A stretch of 64,000 nucleotides of DNA from Purpureocillium takamizusanense (Eukaryota; Ascomycota; Sordariomycetes; Hypocreales; Ophiocordycipitaceae): NCBI RefSeq assembly GCF_022605165.1, contig NC_063069.1, forward strand, positions 2,728,001 to 2,792,000, given 5' to 3'. Positions 11,388 to 24,534 of the stretch are shown here, in pieces (positions within the stretch are counted from its first letter, which is position 1; every line of letters starts with the position of its first letter). The notes beneath the pieces are model-generated. The model did not search any database. It was not told the origin of the DNA and worked only from the letters and a program-made list of their open reading frames with translations. The translations under genes were made by a program, and so were the position numbers.

Positions 11388-11423
<36 letters not shown>
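11388..11423. repeat. Pure (CAG)12 array in noncoding DNA
   Basis: Twelve perfect CAG units directly follow a C/G-run (CCCCCGGGGGGG). The array is not inside any supported gene. Its purity contrasts with the interrupted CAG/CAA tracts in the polyQ genes. Confidence 0.9.
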
Positions 11424-11425
<2 letters not shown>

Positions 11426-11854
11426 CTGACTGACGTATGCATCTATTTGACCAGCCTGTCAGCTCTGGCTGGCACTCAGCGCAGCCTGACTGACTGACAA
11501 CCCCACGTAACCCGCTGCTGGAAGGATTGCGACCCCCTGTCATCACTGCATCCATCCGCCTGGCTGGCAGGGAAATTCCAGCTTCTCACGGCACCAGACC
11601 TGGGGCCGGCACCGATCAGTCAGCTTTCGCCCGCCCCCAAGCAAGCCGGGGGAACAAGACCTGAACTCTACAGCAGCTCCACCAATTTTACACTACCTAT
11701 ACCCGCCGCCCAGCGATTTCAATTTCAACCACCCCACCACGAACCGTCCCTCATCTAAACGAACCTCACTTTCGTCCTTTATCCGCAAAGTCCTCCCTCC
11801 TCCTCCCCATTCTCTTTCTCCTCCTCATCCTCATACCCATCACCAATCGCCACA

Positions 11855-12244
11855 ATGTCCCACCCCAACTCCAAAGCCACGCCCACTCCCAAACCCCTCC
11901 TCACCGCGACATACTCCTCCCCCGCCAACGCGCCCTTTGCCCTCTCCAAGAGCATCGTCGCCCCCGTCCCCGCTGGCCCCGACGCAACAGCAGCTGCAAC
12001 AACAGCAACGACAACAACCGGCTCGTCTGCCGCCTCCGCCGCCGCCGTGGACGACAAGTCGCGCTACCTCGAGGCTCTGCGCCGGGCTGTCGCCGAGACG
12101 CAGGACCAGGTCAACAGGGAGCTGACGGCGCGCATGGACGAGGACAACAGGAACAACAGCAACAACAAGGCTCGTGAGCTCGCTCTCGACGAGGCCAAGG
12201 AGGAGGAAAACTACGGCGAGGACGTCCAGGACGACGAGGATTGA
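11855..12244 (+). CDS. GON7: Gon7-like subunit of the EKC/KEOPS complex
   Basis: A small single-exon gene of 129 aa. The ATG has a good context (CACAATG) and follows a pyrimidine-rich leader. The N-terminus (TATYSSPANAPFALSKSI) resembles the short strand-forming segment of Gon7 proteins. An Ala/Thr-rich linker follows. Then comes a helix (YLEALRRAVAETQDQVNRELTARMDED, about residues 68-95) and a strongly acidic C-terminus. Gon7 is a fungal KEOPS subunit that supports t6A tRNA modification and telomere functions. The fold is short and poorly conserved, so the call rests on the order of these segments and the size. It lies divergent from hbrB and convergent with VPS39, about 200 bp from its stop codon. 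Confidence 0.7.
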   Translation: MSHPNSKATPTPKPLLTATYSSPANAPFALSKSIVAPVPAGPDATAAATTATTTTGSSAASAAAVDDKSRYLEALRRAVAETQDQVNRELTARMDEDNRNNSNNKARELALDEAKEEENYGEDVQDDED

Positions 12245-12450
12245 GGCGAGCTTGGATGCCTCATATTTGCTGTCGTCTCCTTCGAGATACCGCCGACGAC
12301 GACTATGATGCTACTAAAAGCTCAACAAGCTGCGAAACGCGCAACAAACGGGTATCCCTGTATCCACCAGAAAGTCGCAACTGCCTCCCGGCTACGAAAC
12401 ATGCGCGCAAACGCCTAATGGCCAACTCTTCGTCCCCGCATACACGACGT

Positions 12451-15400
12451 CTAGAACCCCCTACCCCAGCTAGGAGCCCGGGTGCTGTCCGCCTTCTGCC
12501 CCGTCGCCCTGCTGAGGCAGCCGTAATGCACCACCGTATTGTCAGGCAGCACCGCGACGACGCTGCCGCCGATCCTCATGCCGCCGCCCAGCTTCTTGTG
12601 GCACACGACGCAGTGTCGCTCGTCGGTGATGGTGACGTGCCTGTTCCGCCCGCCTTGTCCGCCGTCCACGTTGTCGCCCAGGTGCAGCCGCGCAGCCGTG
12701 GATATGAACTCTGCCTTGCGCAGGCCGGCGACGATGCGCGATTCGTTGACCAGGCTGTTGGCCGATCTGATCCTGCCACGGAAGTAAGCTTCCAGCGCCC
12801 CCACCGGGAGATCGTCCGGGATCAGCCCAAGCGTGGATGTGGCCGGTAAACGGGATCCGTGCTTGGATAGGAGATCCAACGCCGGTTCGAGCTGAGCCTC
12901 GTGGGGTGGTGGTGGCTTGAGATAGAGTGATAGGAGGATGTGGTATATCGACTTCGTCGAGTCATCGGCAACATCCGACTTTTCGCTCTCCTCTGTGCTG
13001 GCGGCCGCGGCCTCTTGCTGCTTGTGCACGCGATTACAGTATCTGCATCGATTAGACGTCGTCTTTTAGTTGGGGGAAGATGGCGACATACTCCTCTGCT
13101 TTGCCATAGTCCTTCATCTTGAACACGAAGATATCAAGCGCCTGTCGGTGTGATCCCATGTTGCTGAGTACGACGGCCTGCGCCTCGTAGAAAGACGGAT
13201 CTGCAATTCGTCAGCGCCGAAAGCCAACAACCCATCCTGCGTTAAAATAGCACTCACCGTCTTTGGGAATCTGAGCGAATGCCCTCGTCAGGCCGTATAC
13301 CTGCCGCGAATCCCGTAAAAACTTGATAAACTTGTCCATGAGAGCATCGAACTCCTCTCCCTTGCTCATGCCAGTGAGATTCCTAACGTAAAGCTCCACC
13401 AGTCGATTGTGAAAGTCTGCCGTCATGTCGTCCAGCTCATTGATGATGTGTTCCAAATACAGCCTCTCAAGCTTGGTGTCGACCTCGCGGAGGAACGAGA
13501 TGACTCTCTCGCGAGGCAACGTCTCCGCATTCTCCGTGTCGCCCGTAAAGATCTCCATGGCGTAGTCGGGGTTGCTCTTAAGCGTCCACCCAGCGTACTC
13601 CAGCACGAGGTCGATTTCGGACGGAGGCAGGTTCTGCAGGTACTGAATGGTGCGGTCCGGCCCGTGGAGTGTTGGCGCTGCCTCGTCGGGCTTCGTGGTC
13701 GACCCGAACCTACGGAGTAGATCCAGAGCCTCCTTGTGCAGCCTCTTGCCGTAGAAGAAATCCACCAGCTCGTTGTACCTGTTGTGCTCCAGAAGTCTCT
13801 CGTTGACCACATCTGGGTCACAAAAGTTGGGGATTCGGAACAGCGAGCCTGCGAGAGATGGTTGTGAGAACATGTATGCGCGGAATAGGGTTGTGTCGAC
13901 GAGGCGAAACGTCTTTCGCAGCTCCTCCTCGAGTTTCTGCTCCGACTCATCCTGTGTCGTCCTCAGAAACCTCTCTGCTGCCTCTTCCGCGGAGCTGCCC
14001 TGGTCCGTCCGTGGCTTGAGCCTCCCTGTCACTGGGTCGATGACTCGCTGAAGCCGCGCGCGGGTTCCCGCGAGATAGCTATTCAGCTCCAACACCGCTT
14101 TCGTCAACTCTTTTCCCTGGAGCGGCTTATCCTCCGCAGGCGATTCCTTGGCACTTTCGGTGTCGTCCTCTTCCGTAGCGTCTTTCTTTGCCGACGTGAC
14201 GGAGGCAGCGTCCGATATGTTCTTCTTGTGCGCTCCCCGGAACAGCTTCGCGAAGCCGCCGACCATGGGCGGCGCAGCTTGCTCCGCGTCTCCGTCCGGG
14301 CTACTGGGTCTCGTCCCCCCAGTCTTCTTCGGCGGCTCCTCATCTGCGTCCTTGGCGTCCTGCACATGGGCCCAACGCGACAAGTCGCCCGCGATCTGAG
14401 GCGGGAATAGCCTCAGCACCCTTTCCGGAGGCGCGTGAACGTCGTCTTCATTCATCAAGTCCATGGCCTGGCGATACTTTTTCTTGGCGAAGAGCATCTC
14501 CGCCTTGAGCATCTTGACCTCACGGAGCGTCTCCGCCTTGTCCTTGAGTAATGCGTCCTCTAGCATGTTGAGGACGCTGATGGCTTCGTCAAACTTGCCC
14601 TTCGCGACCAGCTCTTCCACCTGCGAGTCGTAGTCGGTTGCGTCCATCTTCCACACGCACCGGTCGCTGGAGATGTGGAAGCCCTTGCCAGCATGTGCCA
14701 AGCTGACCGTCGGCGGCGGGAAATGCAGCTGAGCGGCCCCGGGGAGTGACATGCTCTGCAACAGCGACAGCGTGTCCGGGTTTCGTACCTCCAACGACCC
14801 CTTGGCCGGCGGCTGCAAGGCCACAATGTAGGGATAGGAGTATCCGATGGACTCGGGCGCAGAGAGCCATGGTATCTGCCGCCGTTCAAGTGGCTTCCCC
14901 TCATCATTCACGAACAAGGTATTGATGTCCTTGGCCAGTAAAAGTTCGCCGTCGGCCAGCTTCGCGGCCAGCGGTCGGGGCATGTACCCGCCGAGCCCCA
15001 TGTAGCCCATGCTCGCACTGCTAACGGCACCAAAGCGGCTCCCCTGGCTCGCGCCACCCACCGTGCCGGGGCTGACAATGTCGTCGATTTCGTGTGTCAA
15101 GGCATCAACCAGGACGTATCCCCCGTTCATGCCACACACGAGTTTCGTCGCATTGGCCCATGTGATGGATCGAATAGACTCTGACAGCACAACCTCACCG
15201 ACATCATCGCTCAGTTCGCTCTCATGCCAGCTCCAGAGCAGCAGCCGCCGCTTCACCGCAACCGCCAGACGGCTTATAATCTCGGGTATGCCGGTGTCGG
15301 GATCCTTGACGATGTTGGACGTGACGGCGAAGCAGGACGCGTTCTTGGACCGACCGAGCGTCTCGATCAGCTGGTACGTCTGCCAATCGTAGAGCGAGAC

Positions 15401-15830
15401 GCTGTAGTTGGACAGCGAGACGATGGTGTTTGCCTCCTTGATGATGGCGAGCTGCTCGATGGCGCGCGTCGAGAACCTCTCCACCTCGCGCAGAAGGTCC
15501 GTGGGCTTGCCGGACCGCGAGGTCGGGCGGTCGCCATTCTGGGGGGAGTTGCTGGCGCTGCCGGCTTGTGTTGCTGCGGACGGGGCCGGTTCGTCTTGGG
15601 CGGCGGCTGCGGTGGGCGGGGGCGGCTCGTTGAGGCGATAGACGCGCAGCGCGCCGTTGTTGAGGCCGACGAGGATTCGGTCGCCTAGGCTCAAGTGTTA
15701 GCGAGATGCGCTTCCCCGGTGACGGAGCAGATGACGCTAGATCTGTACCGTAGGCGAGGATGGTCTCGATCTTGGACTTGTCGCGCTGCCGGAACTCAAT
15801 GATGGGCCGGGCTGTGAATGCGGAGAGCAT
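12451..15830 (-). CDS. VPS39: HOPS/vacuolar morphogenesis protein Vps39/Vam6
   Basis: Four exons: 15830-15749, 15684-13258, 13200-13092 and 13042-12451, all with GT/AG borders and kept phase, giving 1069 aa. The start MLSAFTARPIIEFRQRDKSKIETILAYG and the following VGLNNGALRVYRLNE begin a citron-homology (CNH) beta-propeller, about residues 10-300. A central alpha-solenoid follows, including KFDEAISVLNMLEDALL and the YNELVDFFYGKRLHKEALDLL clathrin-like repeat region. The C-terminus holds the Vps39 zinc-finger-like domain HCVVCHKKLGG...VVHYGCLSR. This is the HOPS tether that binds Ypt7/Rab7 and takes part in vacuole fusion and vacuole-mitochondria contacts. An acidic/Lys-rich insert of about 90 residues around 420-510 is probably disordered. 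Confidence 0.95.
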
Positions 15831-16246
15831 GGCGCTAGCGGGCCAGCTCGAGGCTGTTTCGACTATCGTTGACAGACACGCATGAGACCGGTGGAGGTGA
15901 TGGAATCTTGTGCAGCAGCTTCAGCTCCAGCGCGCGACGTTGGATTCGTGTTGCTCCGAGCGAGGTTGCTGGTGGGATGCTGGGACCGCTGGTGCCTGCC
16001 AGGAGCTGCGTCGCGGCATTGCATCTGCTGGGCGGGTCAGACGACGTCAACGGCTATCCCAAGCTCGGGCACTTGCACAGTAGCACAGTGCTGCTCATAC
16101 GGCCGAACCATCAAGTACAACTTCGTACACGGCGTTTGCCATCCCGATGAGCTACATTTTTGGTCCAGTTGTCAGACTATCAATTATTATTGTACATGTG
16201 CGTCTATCAGGCGTCTTCGTGTATGCTTTTGCCGCTGCGCCATGCC
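15831..16246. other. Intergenic: VPS39 promoter and phosphate-transporter 3' flank
   Basis: About 416 bp between the start of the VPS39 homolog and the stop of the phosphate transporter; both genes are on the minus strand. No further gene is seen. Confidence 0.6.
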
Positions 16247-18944
16247 TCAGTCCAAACCTGCCACCTCCATAATGCCGTAGCCGAGCGTCAAGACAACCAC
16301 GAGCGTGATGATGCTGCTCGGCACGCCTCTACTGATGAAATGCTTCACACGGAGATACCTTTGACCCGCAGCGTCTTCCTTCATAATTGCGGCTGCGCCA
16401 TGTTAGCTGGTGTGCTCGAGCCGGACGAACAGACAACTTACTCATGTTGGGAAACCCGCTTGTAGGCAGGCCCATGGCCGCGCTGCACATGAGCACGCCG
16501 CCCATGACTAGCAAGTTGGGATGCGGCTGATCCATCGCCACGCCGACATCAAAGACCAAGGGCAAGAAGATGAGAGCCGCGACTGTGTGGCTGATAAAGG
16601 TCGCAATCACAAGGATCAGGGTCGAAAAGACCACGAGGACGCCGTAAAGGCCCATGCCCTCCACCTCGCGAGACACGAGCTCCGCGAGCGTGTGCAGGAG
16701 GCCCGACGACCTCACAGCTTTGCCGAGGGACAGGCCACCGGCGGCCAGGATGATGATGGTCCAAGGGAAGTTGTTAAAGTCCTCCTTGGTCAAGATACCG
16801 ATGCCAAAGAAGAGCACGATTGGGATGATGGCGATTACACCCATGTCGCCAAAGATGCCTTCCATCTGGTGGCTGCCACACCAAAGCGCGATCGTGGTGA
16901 TGGCCACAATGGTCACAAACCACTGAATGCCAGTAAACTTCTCCTTGAGCGGCCGGATGGGTGCGATAGAGGTACCCTTGCCCGGCTGAAACGTCACGAG
17001 CAGCAGGATCCAAATCGAGATGATCGAGACGACGCCGACGGGGATGACGATGAAAAACCACTGCAGCCACGTCGGCTCCGGTTTCATAATGCCCATGGCC
17101 ACCACGTTCTGCGGCGAGGCGATGGGAGAGAGCATGCCGCCAATGTTAGACGCGAGGGCAATGCCGATGATGACGGCCTTGGACATGTCCGAGTCGGACG
17201 GCAGAGTCCGCAGCATTGGTTCGATGATGGAGTAGCAAAGCACCGGCGCGGCAACGTTGCTGATCAGCATCGACGCAAAGGCTGCCACGAACATGTTGGC
17301 AACCAAGACCGTCCGAGGCTGTGTGCCAGCCTTGCTGAGGATGAGTGTAGCCAGTCGCTTGTCAATCTTGCACTTTGACAGAGCCGCTGCCAAAGTGAAG
17401 CCACCGAGAAGGAGCATGATGACGGGAGTCCACATGGACGCGAAGATTGCCTCTGTCGCCTCTTTGGAACTGAGCCGCTTGTGGTGCTTACCAGGACCCT
17501 CATCGCGCACGACGCGCAGAACCACTGACAAGAACGGGATGAGGAGGGATGTCACGAAGAGCGGAATCGTCTGCAGCAAGTCAGATCAACGGTCCATCCA
17601 TCGCAGCAAAAGCGGGCATGCTCACCTCTGTAGCCCAAAGCATGCTGACAAACACGAGCATGGCGAGGCAGTTTTGCTGCTCTGCCTTGTTCATCATGGG
17701 TACGAAGAGTATCGTGAAGAAGACAGCGACCGAGATCAAGAGTGTAAGCATAGATCCGCTCGCCAGCCAGGCGGGCAGCGACAGTCGGCCGAGAGGCGTC
17801 CGAATCTGCTTGACGGTCGGCCCCTTGTCGTCGTCACCCTGCAGTCTCTTTTGGACAGCGCTGGGGTCCTGGCCGAGGAGGGACTGGCCGAGTCGGGCAG
17901 CTTCGCCACGGCGCTCGATGCCGATGAGGTCACGCCAGACCGTGTTGCGCTCCCAGACGACGTGCTCACGGAGGTGAGAGCGGAGGTCTTTTCTGGCTAG
18001 GGCGGCGTCGCCTCCCGTGACGACATCGGCGTACGCGTTCTCCATCTTGGCAATGTTCTCCTCGAGGACTTTCCTAGTCTCATCCTTGAACGGGTACGCT
18101 GTGTCAACGTAGTTGCGCATGTACTCGGCCTTCAGCTCCTTGTCCAGAATCTTGTCAAACTTCTTAAGGACCTTGCTGAAGCCCGTTTTATTCAGCTGGG
18201 CATACGACTTGAGCTCGCAGAGCTGGACATAGAGGCTGATGATTCGCTTCTTGAGCATGATGCCGGACGAGTACAGCCCCATGGCAAAGACGGACTGATC
18301 GCCATAGTCCTCGTACGTCGTGCTATACCGGCGCGTGGAGCGGCCGAGATCCGACGAGGCTGCGAGGTCTGTGTGATGGCCAATGTTGGCAACCGTCCGC
18401 CTCCTGCCCGTGCCGCTCCTTGCCTTTGTGAGCCCTGTCGTCTCGTCGTCGTCGCTGTCTTCCATCCCATACTCGTCGTCAGAGGCGGGCCCAATGGAGC
18501 TCGAGGGTCTGCGATGGCCATTGCCGCGCTGGCCCTCAGAGGACAACCTATGCAGGGGCGCTACGCCATCAGTCGACGGGCGGTCGCCGACATCGCGAGT
18601 CAGCTGCGCGACTTCGTCGAGCAGCTCACCCTCCTTGGCAACGTAAAAGGAGCATATTTTTTCCAATTCGACGCCGAGGGCCCTGCTGAAGACCTCCTCG
18701 GGCTCCTCGTTGAGGATGAGGGGTCGCGATTCGGCGTCGCCGGCGGCGCGGCTCTGATGTACCGACTTTTCGAGATGGTAGATGCTGTGCACGTGGTGTC
18801 GGTCAGCATCTGCGCAAAGACTGCGGAGATTGTGCGCGCGTCTGGTGTGGGGGGCACTCACAGTTTCTTGAGGTTGCTGTACGCAATGTAGTGGCTGCTC
18901 CAGTCCGGAACAGCATTGAACTGGACGCTGTGCGAGAACTTCAT
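16247..18944 (-). CDS. SPX-domain low-affinity phosphate transporter (Pho87/Pho90/Pho91 family)
   Basis: Four exons: 18944-18862, 18784-17626, 17570-16442, 16392-16247; the predicted protein is 838 aa. The N-terminus is a complete SPX domain, starting MKFSHSVQFNAVPDW and SNLKKLIYHLEKS and ending near the basic helix TGFSKVLKKFDKILDKEL, where inositol pyrophosphates bind in this family. An acidic/Arg insert (residues about 110-190) lies inside it. The C-terminal half, from about residue 345, holds roughly a dozen hydrophobic segments of the divalent-anion/Na+ symporter type, including LWATE, IASPQNVVAMGIM and SHTVAALIFLPLV. The last exon (IMKEDAAGQRYLRVKHFISRGVPSS) was found by splicing and fits the family terminus. 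It imports phosphate at the plasma membrane or exports it from the vacuole (Pho91 type); sequence alone does not decide. Confidence 0.95.
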
Positions 18945-20301
18945 CTCGTCCTGCTCCTCCAGCCAGTGGAGTTTGTCCGCTCGCTTTTCTCGGCGTCGTC
19001 TCTCGCGCTCGTCGGCGGCTTGGCGCTCCTGTATGGCGCTGTAGTCGAAAAGCTCGTACGAGCCGGCGTCTTGTGGGTGGGCGAGGCTGGGGTCGCTCTC
19101 GCGGTGGGTGCTGCTGCTCCGGACACTCCCTCCTCCTCGCACACGATGCGCGCCAGTCGAGGTTCGGTTGCTGACGACGGCGACGCTTGGGGTGGGAGAT
19201 TCTGCAACGGAGGAGGGATTCTCGAAGCCAGCCGGGGGCGGAATTGTGGGCGGCGGGCTATCGCATGGAAAAGAGACCAAGTTTCGAGGTCGATGGGGGG
19301 GAGGCGAGGTTGCGCGCAAGAAGATGGCGGCTTGTTGATTAAGTTTGATGGGCGAACCTGCTGCCAGAGCGAACTTGATCAGGTAAGGTCACGGCCTCGT
19401 CGGCCACGGCCATGGAGTGGAGTGGAGGGGGGAGGTGGTGGCAGGCAAGCTTCGCTTCGCTGCTGCTGATGAGGTGCCACCATCGCCGCATGGGCGGGAA
19501 GCCTAGCGGCGGACAGCGGGTTCCCACCTCACACTGACAGCCGTAGGGGAGGAGGGCTCCGGCTGAGCTAGGCTGCACTGGAGGGCACTGCGCGGGTGCG
19601 TGCGTCCCTGAGGTGGGTGTTGGGGGGAGGGGGGACCTCCTGTAGGTACCCAGCGAATCATCGCCGCCCCATTCTTCGTCTGCGACCGCTCCCGACGGCC
19701 TCGTGCAGATGACACGGTGATACCACCCACCCACAACTCAATCCCAGCTCCCGTGACCTCGACGACAGCGAGCACGTTCCGACTTCACTGGCAACCGAGT
19801 GTCCGCCGCACAACCACGAGGCTGCACCGGACAACATCTACGCCTTCAGGTCTCGACCGCCGTGCTCCCGATGGCGCCTTCATCTGTGCTACTTATGCGG
19901 CTGCTCTCGTGACACGGACGGGCGTCGTACGAGTACGACCCGAATGAGGTTGCATCGTCTGCTTCGCACACTTTGCCCTGGTGCCCAGACGGTTATGGCC
20001 GTACGACTTCTCGTTACGGAGGCTTCCTACAGGCATATGCACAAGGTGCTCAGCGATGACGGGATGATCATCGCCACATCATTGACAGTTGCCCGCCCAC
20101 TCATCGTTACGGGGTCACCGTCACAAGCCAAGCCATGGCGCAATTTGAAGATGTGAAGATGCCGTGCCTGAAGCTTGGTGTCGCCAAAAAAACAGAAATG
20201 CTTTTCTTGCCCCTGTCTATATGCTATATGCTACCCAATCTATTAAAATATCGCTAATACAACACGGTGCCCCATGCGAGCCAGACCAGCTCTGCAGTTG
20301 C
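18945..20301. other. Intergenic: phosphate-transporter promoter / ABC-transporter 3' flank
   Basis: About 1.36 kb with no supportable gene. The part near 18945-19320 is GC-rich 5' leader and promoter of the SPX transporter. AT content rises from about 20190 towards the ABC gene stop. A GTAGGTACCC motif sits near 19642. Confidence 0.55.
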
Positions 20302-23300
20302 CTAGCCGTCAAGCATCTGCTGCAGAGCGTTGACCCTGTAGCTCTCGCTCCTCTCGACGAGCTCCTCGTGGCGGCCCTTCTCCACCACCTTGCCGCCTTC
20401 GACCACGAATATCACGTCAGCCTTGCGCACCGTGTGCAACCGATGTGTGATGGCAATGACGGTGATGCCGCGAGCCGCCCGCTCGAGGCCTTCCTGGAGA
20501 GCCTTCTCGCTCTCGGCATCCAGCGCGCTGGTGCTCTCGTCGAGGAGCAACAGGCGAGGCTTTCGAACCAAAGCTCGTGCAATCGCAAGCCTTTGACGCT
20601 GCCCGCCTGACAACCGTGATCCATTAGGTCCACACTCTGTGTCGTATCCCATGGGCATCGCCATAATGGTCTCGTGCATGTTGGCCAGCTTGCATGCCTC
20701 CTCAATCTCGGCATCCGTTGCCTCGTGATGGGGCCTGGATCCGAGCCCGACGTTGAACTTGATGGTGCCGTCAAACAGGGCGCAATCCTGAGGCACGACG
20801 GCAATGTCATTGCGGAAGTCTGTGCCATCATGGGCGCAGATGTCGACCCCATTGATCTCAACCGTGCCTCGAGTAGGGTAGTACATGCGCTGCACGAGCG
20901 ACATGATAGTGGACTTGCCCGCACCCGACGGCCCAACGAGGCCACAGAATTGCCCTGCCGGGATGGTGAACGACATGCCCTGCAGGATAGGCACGTCAGG
21001 TCTGGCAGGGTACGCAAAACCCACGTCTTTGAAGACGACCGTTGCGCCTCGGTTTCCCGAGCTGGATATTGGTGCTGCCTCTGCCACGGCCTCAACGTCG
21101 TCTCTCTTCTCGCTCTCACCACCCTCCTCGATCTTGGAATGCGACACATCCTGCGACGACGTCAGGTCCAAGAGGCTAAGAATTCGAGAACCAGCTTCTC
21201 GGGCCCGTGACACTTCCGGCGCCAGAGTAAACATGTTACCCCACAACTGCGCGCTCACAAGCATGGAGATAAGAATGACAAAGAACTGTGTAGGTGTGGC
21301 CTCTCCTTTGGTTATTCTTGTGGACCCCCACCAGTACGCGAATGCATAGATCATTGCGCCGCAGCTGTTTGAAATGGCGAGGAAAAGGTTGGCATGCGCA
21401 CTCGCGAGCGTCATCTCCTTCTGTGGCGCCCTCAGAGCCCGGCGGTAGCTCTCCAGAATCTCCTGCTCCAGTGACAGTGAAGAGACAGTCTTGAAGGAGT
21501 TGACAGCTTCGACTGTGATCCCGATGGCGGTTGAAAATGCGCCCGCGTGCTTTCGTTCGAATCTCGACAGCGCACGTAGTTGCAGGATGCCGGAACCCAG
21601 GAGAATAGGCACCGTGACCAGGCAGACCACCGCTATTTTCCAGTTGAGAATATGGCACACTGTGATGGCGATGACGAAGTTGACAACGATGGAGAACATG
21701 GTACCCATGATGGAGCCGCTAAAGCCTCCGATGGCCGCGGTATCGGCGGTGATGACGGATAGCAGCGTAGCTGGCGTCCGTCCGCCGGACTGGTGCCAGT
21801 CCAGCCCCTGTTCATACATTGAACGGAAGCAGAGCACGCGAAGGCGGTACAGCAGCTTCTCCGCCACGTAGCCAAAGGCTGACCAGCTGACGGAGTTTGC
21901 AATCAGCTCCACGCAGGCGAGCATGAAGTACAAGCCTCCAAAGAAGCGTCCTGCCCATCGAATGTGATCGGCCGTGTTGCAAGGGCTCAGACTGCCGACT
22001 GTGTTGCCAAAGATGAGACCTGATCCAGTGAAACTCGCACCAACAATGACACTGGCAAATATTGCAAAAACGATCCACAAGAGGTTGGGCCGGGCCATCT
22101 TGGCTAACTGTTTAATGATTTGACCAGTGGATTTGTGCGAGTCCAGCTCCTTGATGGCAGGTTCATTTGGCGTGCTCGGAGCATCTGGGTCTGCCGCAGC
22201 TTCGTTGGACTTTGTTTTTTCCGCCCTGAAAGCCTTCTCCTCCAGCAATGAATCCTTCTCGATGGCGTCCGAGTCCCCACGCGCGGTGCTCGCCATCGAG
22301 GGGGTATCGTCATTCTGCTTGGACTCAATGTTTTGCAAACGAACCATGCCAGCGTACGCGCCATTGAGGGCCATGAGCTGTATATGAGTCCCTTGCTCGA
22401 CAATCTCACCGTTGTTCATGACAATGATATTGTCTGCATTTTTGATAGTCGAAAGCCGATGTGCAATGGCGATGAGTGTTCTATCCTTTGCGATGGACTC
22501 AATGGCCATCTGGATGCGATGTTCGCTGGCCGAGTCTAGAGAAGCGGTCGCCTCATCGAGAATGAGAATCTTGGGATCTCGAATCAGGGCACGCGCGAGT
22601 GCAAGTCGCTGCCTCTGGCCTCCACTGACGAGTTTGCCACCAGTTCCGACCTGGGTTCCATAGCCGTTGTCGAGTCTATCGACGAAGCCGGACGCATCGG
22701 CCAGGGCGGCGGCCTCCCGAACCAACTTAACCAGGTCTACCATATCCTGGCCCTTAGACTGGGCAGCCTCATCCAAGGACTTACCGGCTCTGACGCTCGT
22801 GGCAACATCTGCCAAGTCCGTGCCAAGAATAACGGATTGGAAGCGCTGGTGTGCCGGCCATGGAGAATTGAGCAAACCCAGAGCGATGTTTTCCAGGATG
22901 GAGCGATCCAACAGCGACGGTTCCTGTTGCACTAAGCTCATGAAGCTCCGGAGATTCTTCACATTCAGTGTGCGCAGGTCATGGCCGTCCAGATAAACCG
23001 TGCCCTCGGTTGGGTCGTAGATTCTACAAGTGAGACCGGCAACTGTCGATTTTCCACTTCCTGACAGTCCAACTAGGGCGGTGTGCTTTCCGGCAGGGCA
23101 AGTGAAGGACACCTTCTTAAGTACCGATTGGTCGGGTCGAGACACATAGGCGAAGGTGACGTCTTGGAAATTGACCGTTCCAGAGATCGAGGTTGGGAGT
23201 CTCTCTCCTGTGTCGGCCTGAGAGTCAATGGCAGACGGGGCGTCGATGTCGGCGCGGAGCTTCTTGAAGGATGCGGCGGCATTACCGAGAAGCGGCAGAA

Positions 23301-24534
23301 GAGGAGCAATGGACCCAAGAATCACACAGGCTACCGGAAACAGTCAGGTTGGCAGCCCACAAGCACACGCGGACAGAAAACCTACCATCGACAATAAGAA
23401 AGACAACAGTATACACCCGACCGACTGAGACGTAGTTGTCTCCCTTCTCAACGATGTCGGCAATTTGCCTGCTGCCTTGCCAAAATGCAAGTGCATTGGC
23501 TGAGTAGGCAATGAAGTAGATGGATCCGGCCTGGACGGCGGCCGTAATGGCCTTCCTTACGCCGTGCCCTTGGGCCTGCAACATTCGGGAGGCGAACTTT
23601 CCTTCGAGGCGGGGACCAGCGCCAAAAGCCTGGACGACAGCGATATGCGACAGTGTTTCCTGGGCAACGGAGGACGCAGATGCAATAGCATCCGACATGC
23701 GAGTCGCGAATTTCGTCGTGAAGGTACTGCCAATGCCGGCCATGATGAAGAAGGCTGGAATCAGGCAAATGAGGATGGCGGCGAGGGTTGTGTCCCGGAT
23801 GAATGCAACGACGTATGCGGATATGAAGAAGGAGGAGCAGCCGATGCAAATGCCGACCTTTTCGGATGTGCCAGATTGCACGGCTTGTATGTCGGCGTTG
23901 AGCCTCGAGGTCAGCTCTCCAGCCTGACGCTTGTCGTAGAAGGTGGCATCCTGTCGAAGAAGGGCTCGAAAGTATCGATCTCGGATGCGCGCTTCGAGGC
24001 GACGGCTAAAGAGACCCCAGGAGACGGCGTAGATGAAGATGGATCCTAGGCTGCTGATGGCGATGTAGACGATGAGCAGAACCTTTTTGTTGGTGTCGGA
24101 CTGGATATCGCCAGTGGGCTGAGAGTTGTTGACCTCACAGGATGCCTTGTTGAGATTGTCGAGCAGGTCACCAAAGATGATGCCCATAATGGGGAAAGGA
24201 ACGCCGGAGCCGGCGGCGGCAATGGTGCCGACAACAAGGAGGAGGATGTCGAACCATGTCGGATTGGCGTAGAAGAGCAGGCGGAAGTAGGTAAAGAAGT
24301 CGCCCCGGGGCTGCTTTGTGTTCAACGCGACGTGTAAGTCGATGATGGCACGCGTCGCGAATACTGGGGACCTGGTAGACAACTTACAGACTTGTCGTCT
24401 TTGGCCGGTGCACTCGACTTGTCGTTGCCGTCGCCAACAACATTGACAGCGGTCGCCGATGTAGGCTCTGAATGGGCAAGCTGCTGCTCAACAGTGGCAG
24501 CAGCAGCGGCCTCATTCCTGGCGGCAGCACCCAT
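20302..24534 (-). CDS. Full-length ABCB (MDR-type) transporter, SitT-like, edge of siderophore cluster
   Basis: Three exons: 24534-24388, about 24313-23386, and 23330-20302, giving about 1367 aa. The first acceptor could lie 3 bp further in. Layout is TMD1 (about residues 70-370), NBD1, linker, TMD2 (about 765-1050), NBD2. NBD1 shows Walker A GLSGSGKST (about 445), signature LVSGGQRQR and Walker B ILILDEATASLD. NBD2 shows GPSGAGKST (about 1157), LSGGQRQR and LLLLDESTSALD. Both ATP sites look intact, so it should be an active exporter. The Aspergillus fumigatus siderophore locus, as I recall it, also carries an ABC transporter (SitT) next to sidD. The promoter shared with the FAD oxidoreductase has two exact SreA-type sites. 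A role in exporting siderophore or breakdown products is inferred; a general multidrug pump is the alternative. Confidence 0.93.

Larger units (their letters stand above)
10375..11854. promoter_or_regulatory. Divergent promoter region hbrB / GON7
   Basis: About 1.5 kb between divergent start codons. It holds a (GA)n run at 11001-11025, a pure (CAG)12 array at 11388-11423, ATCC repeats near 11220 and GGA-rich tracts near 10480-10640. A pyrimidine-rich tract at about 11740-11850 lies just before the plus-strand ATG and is typical of a fungal core promoter/5' leader. Confidence 0.55.
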
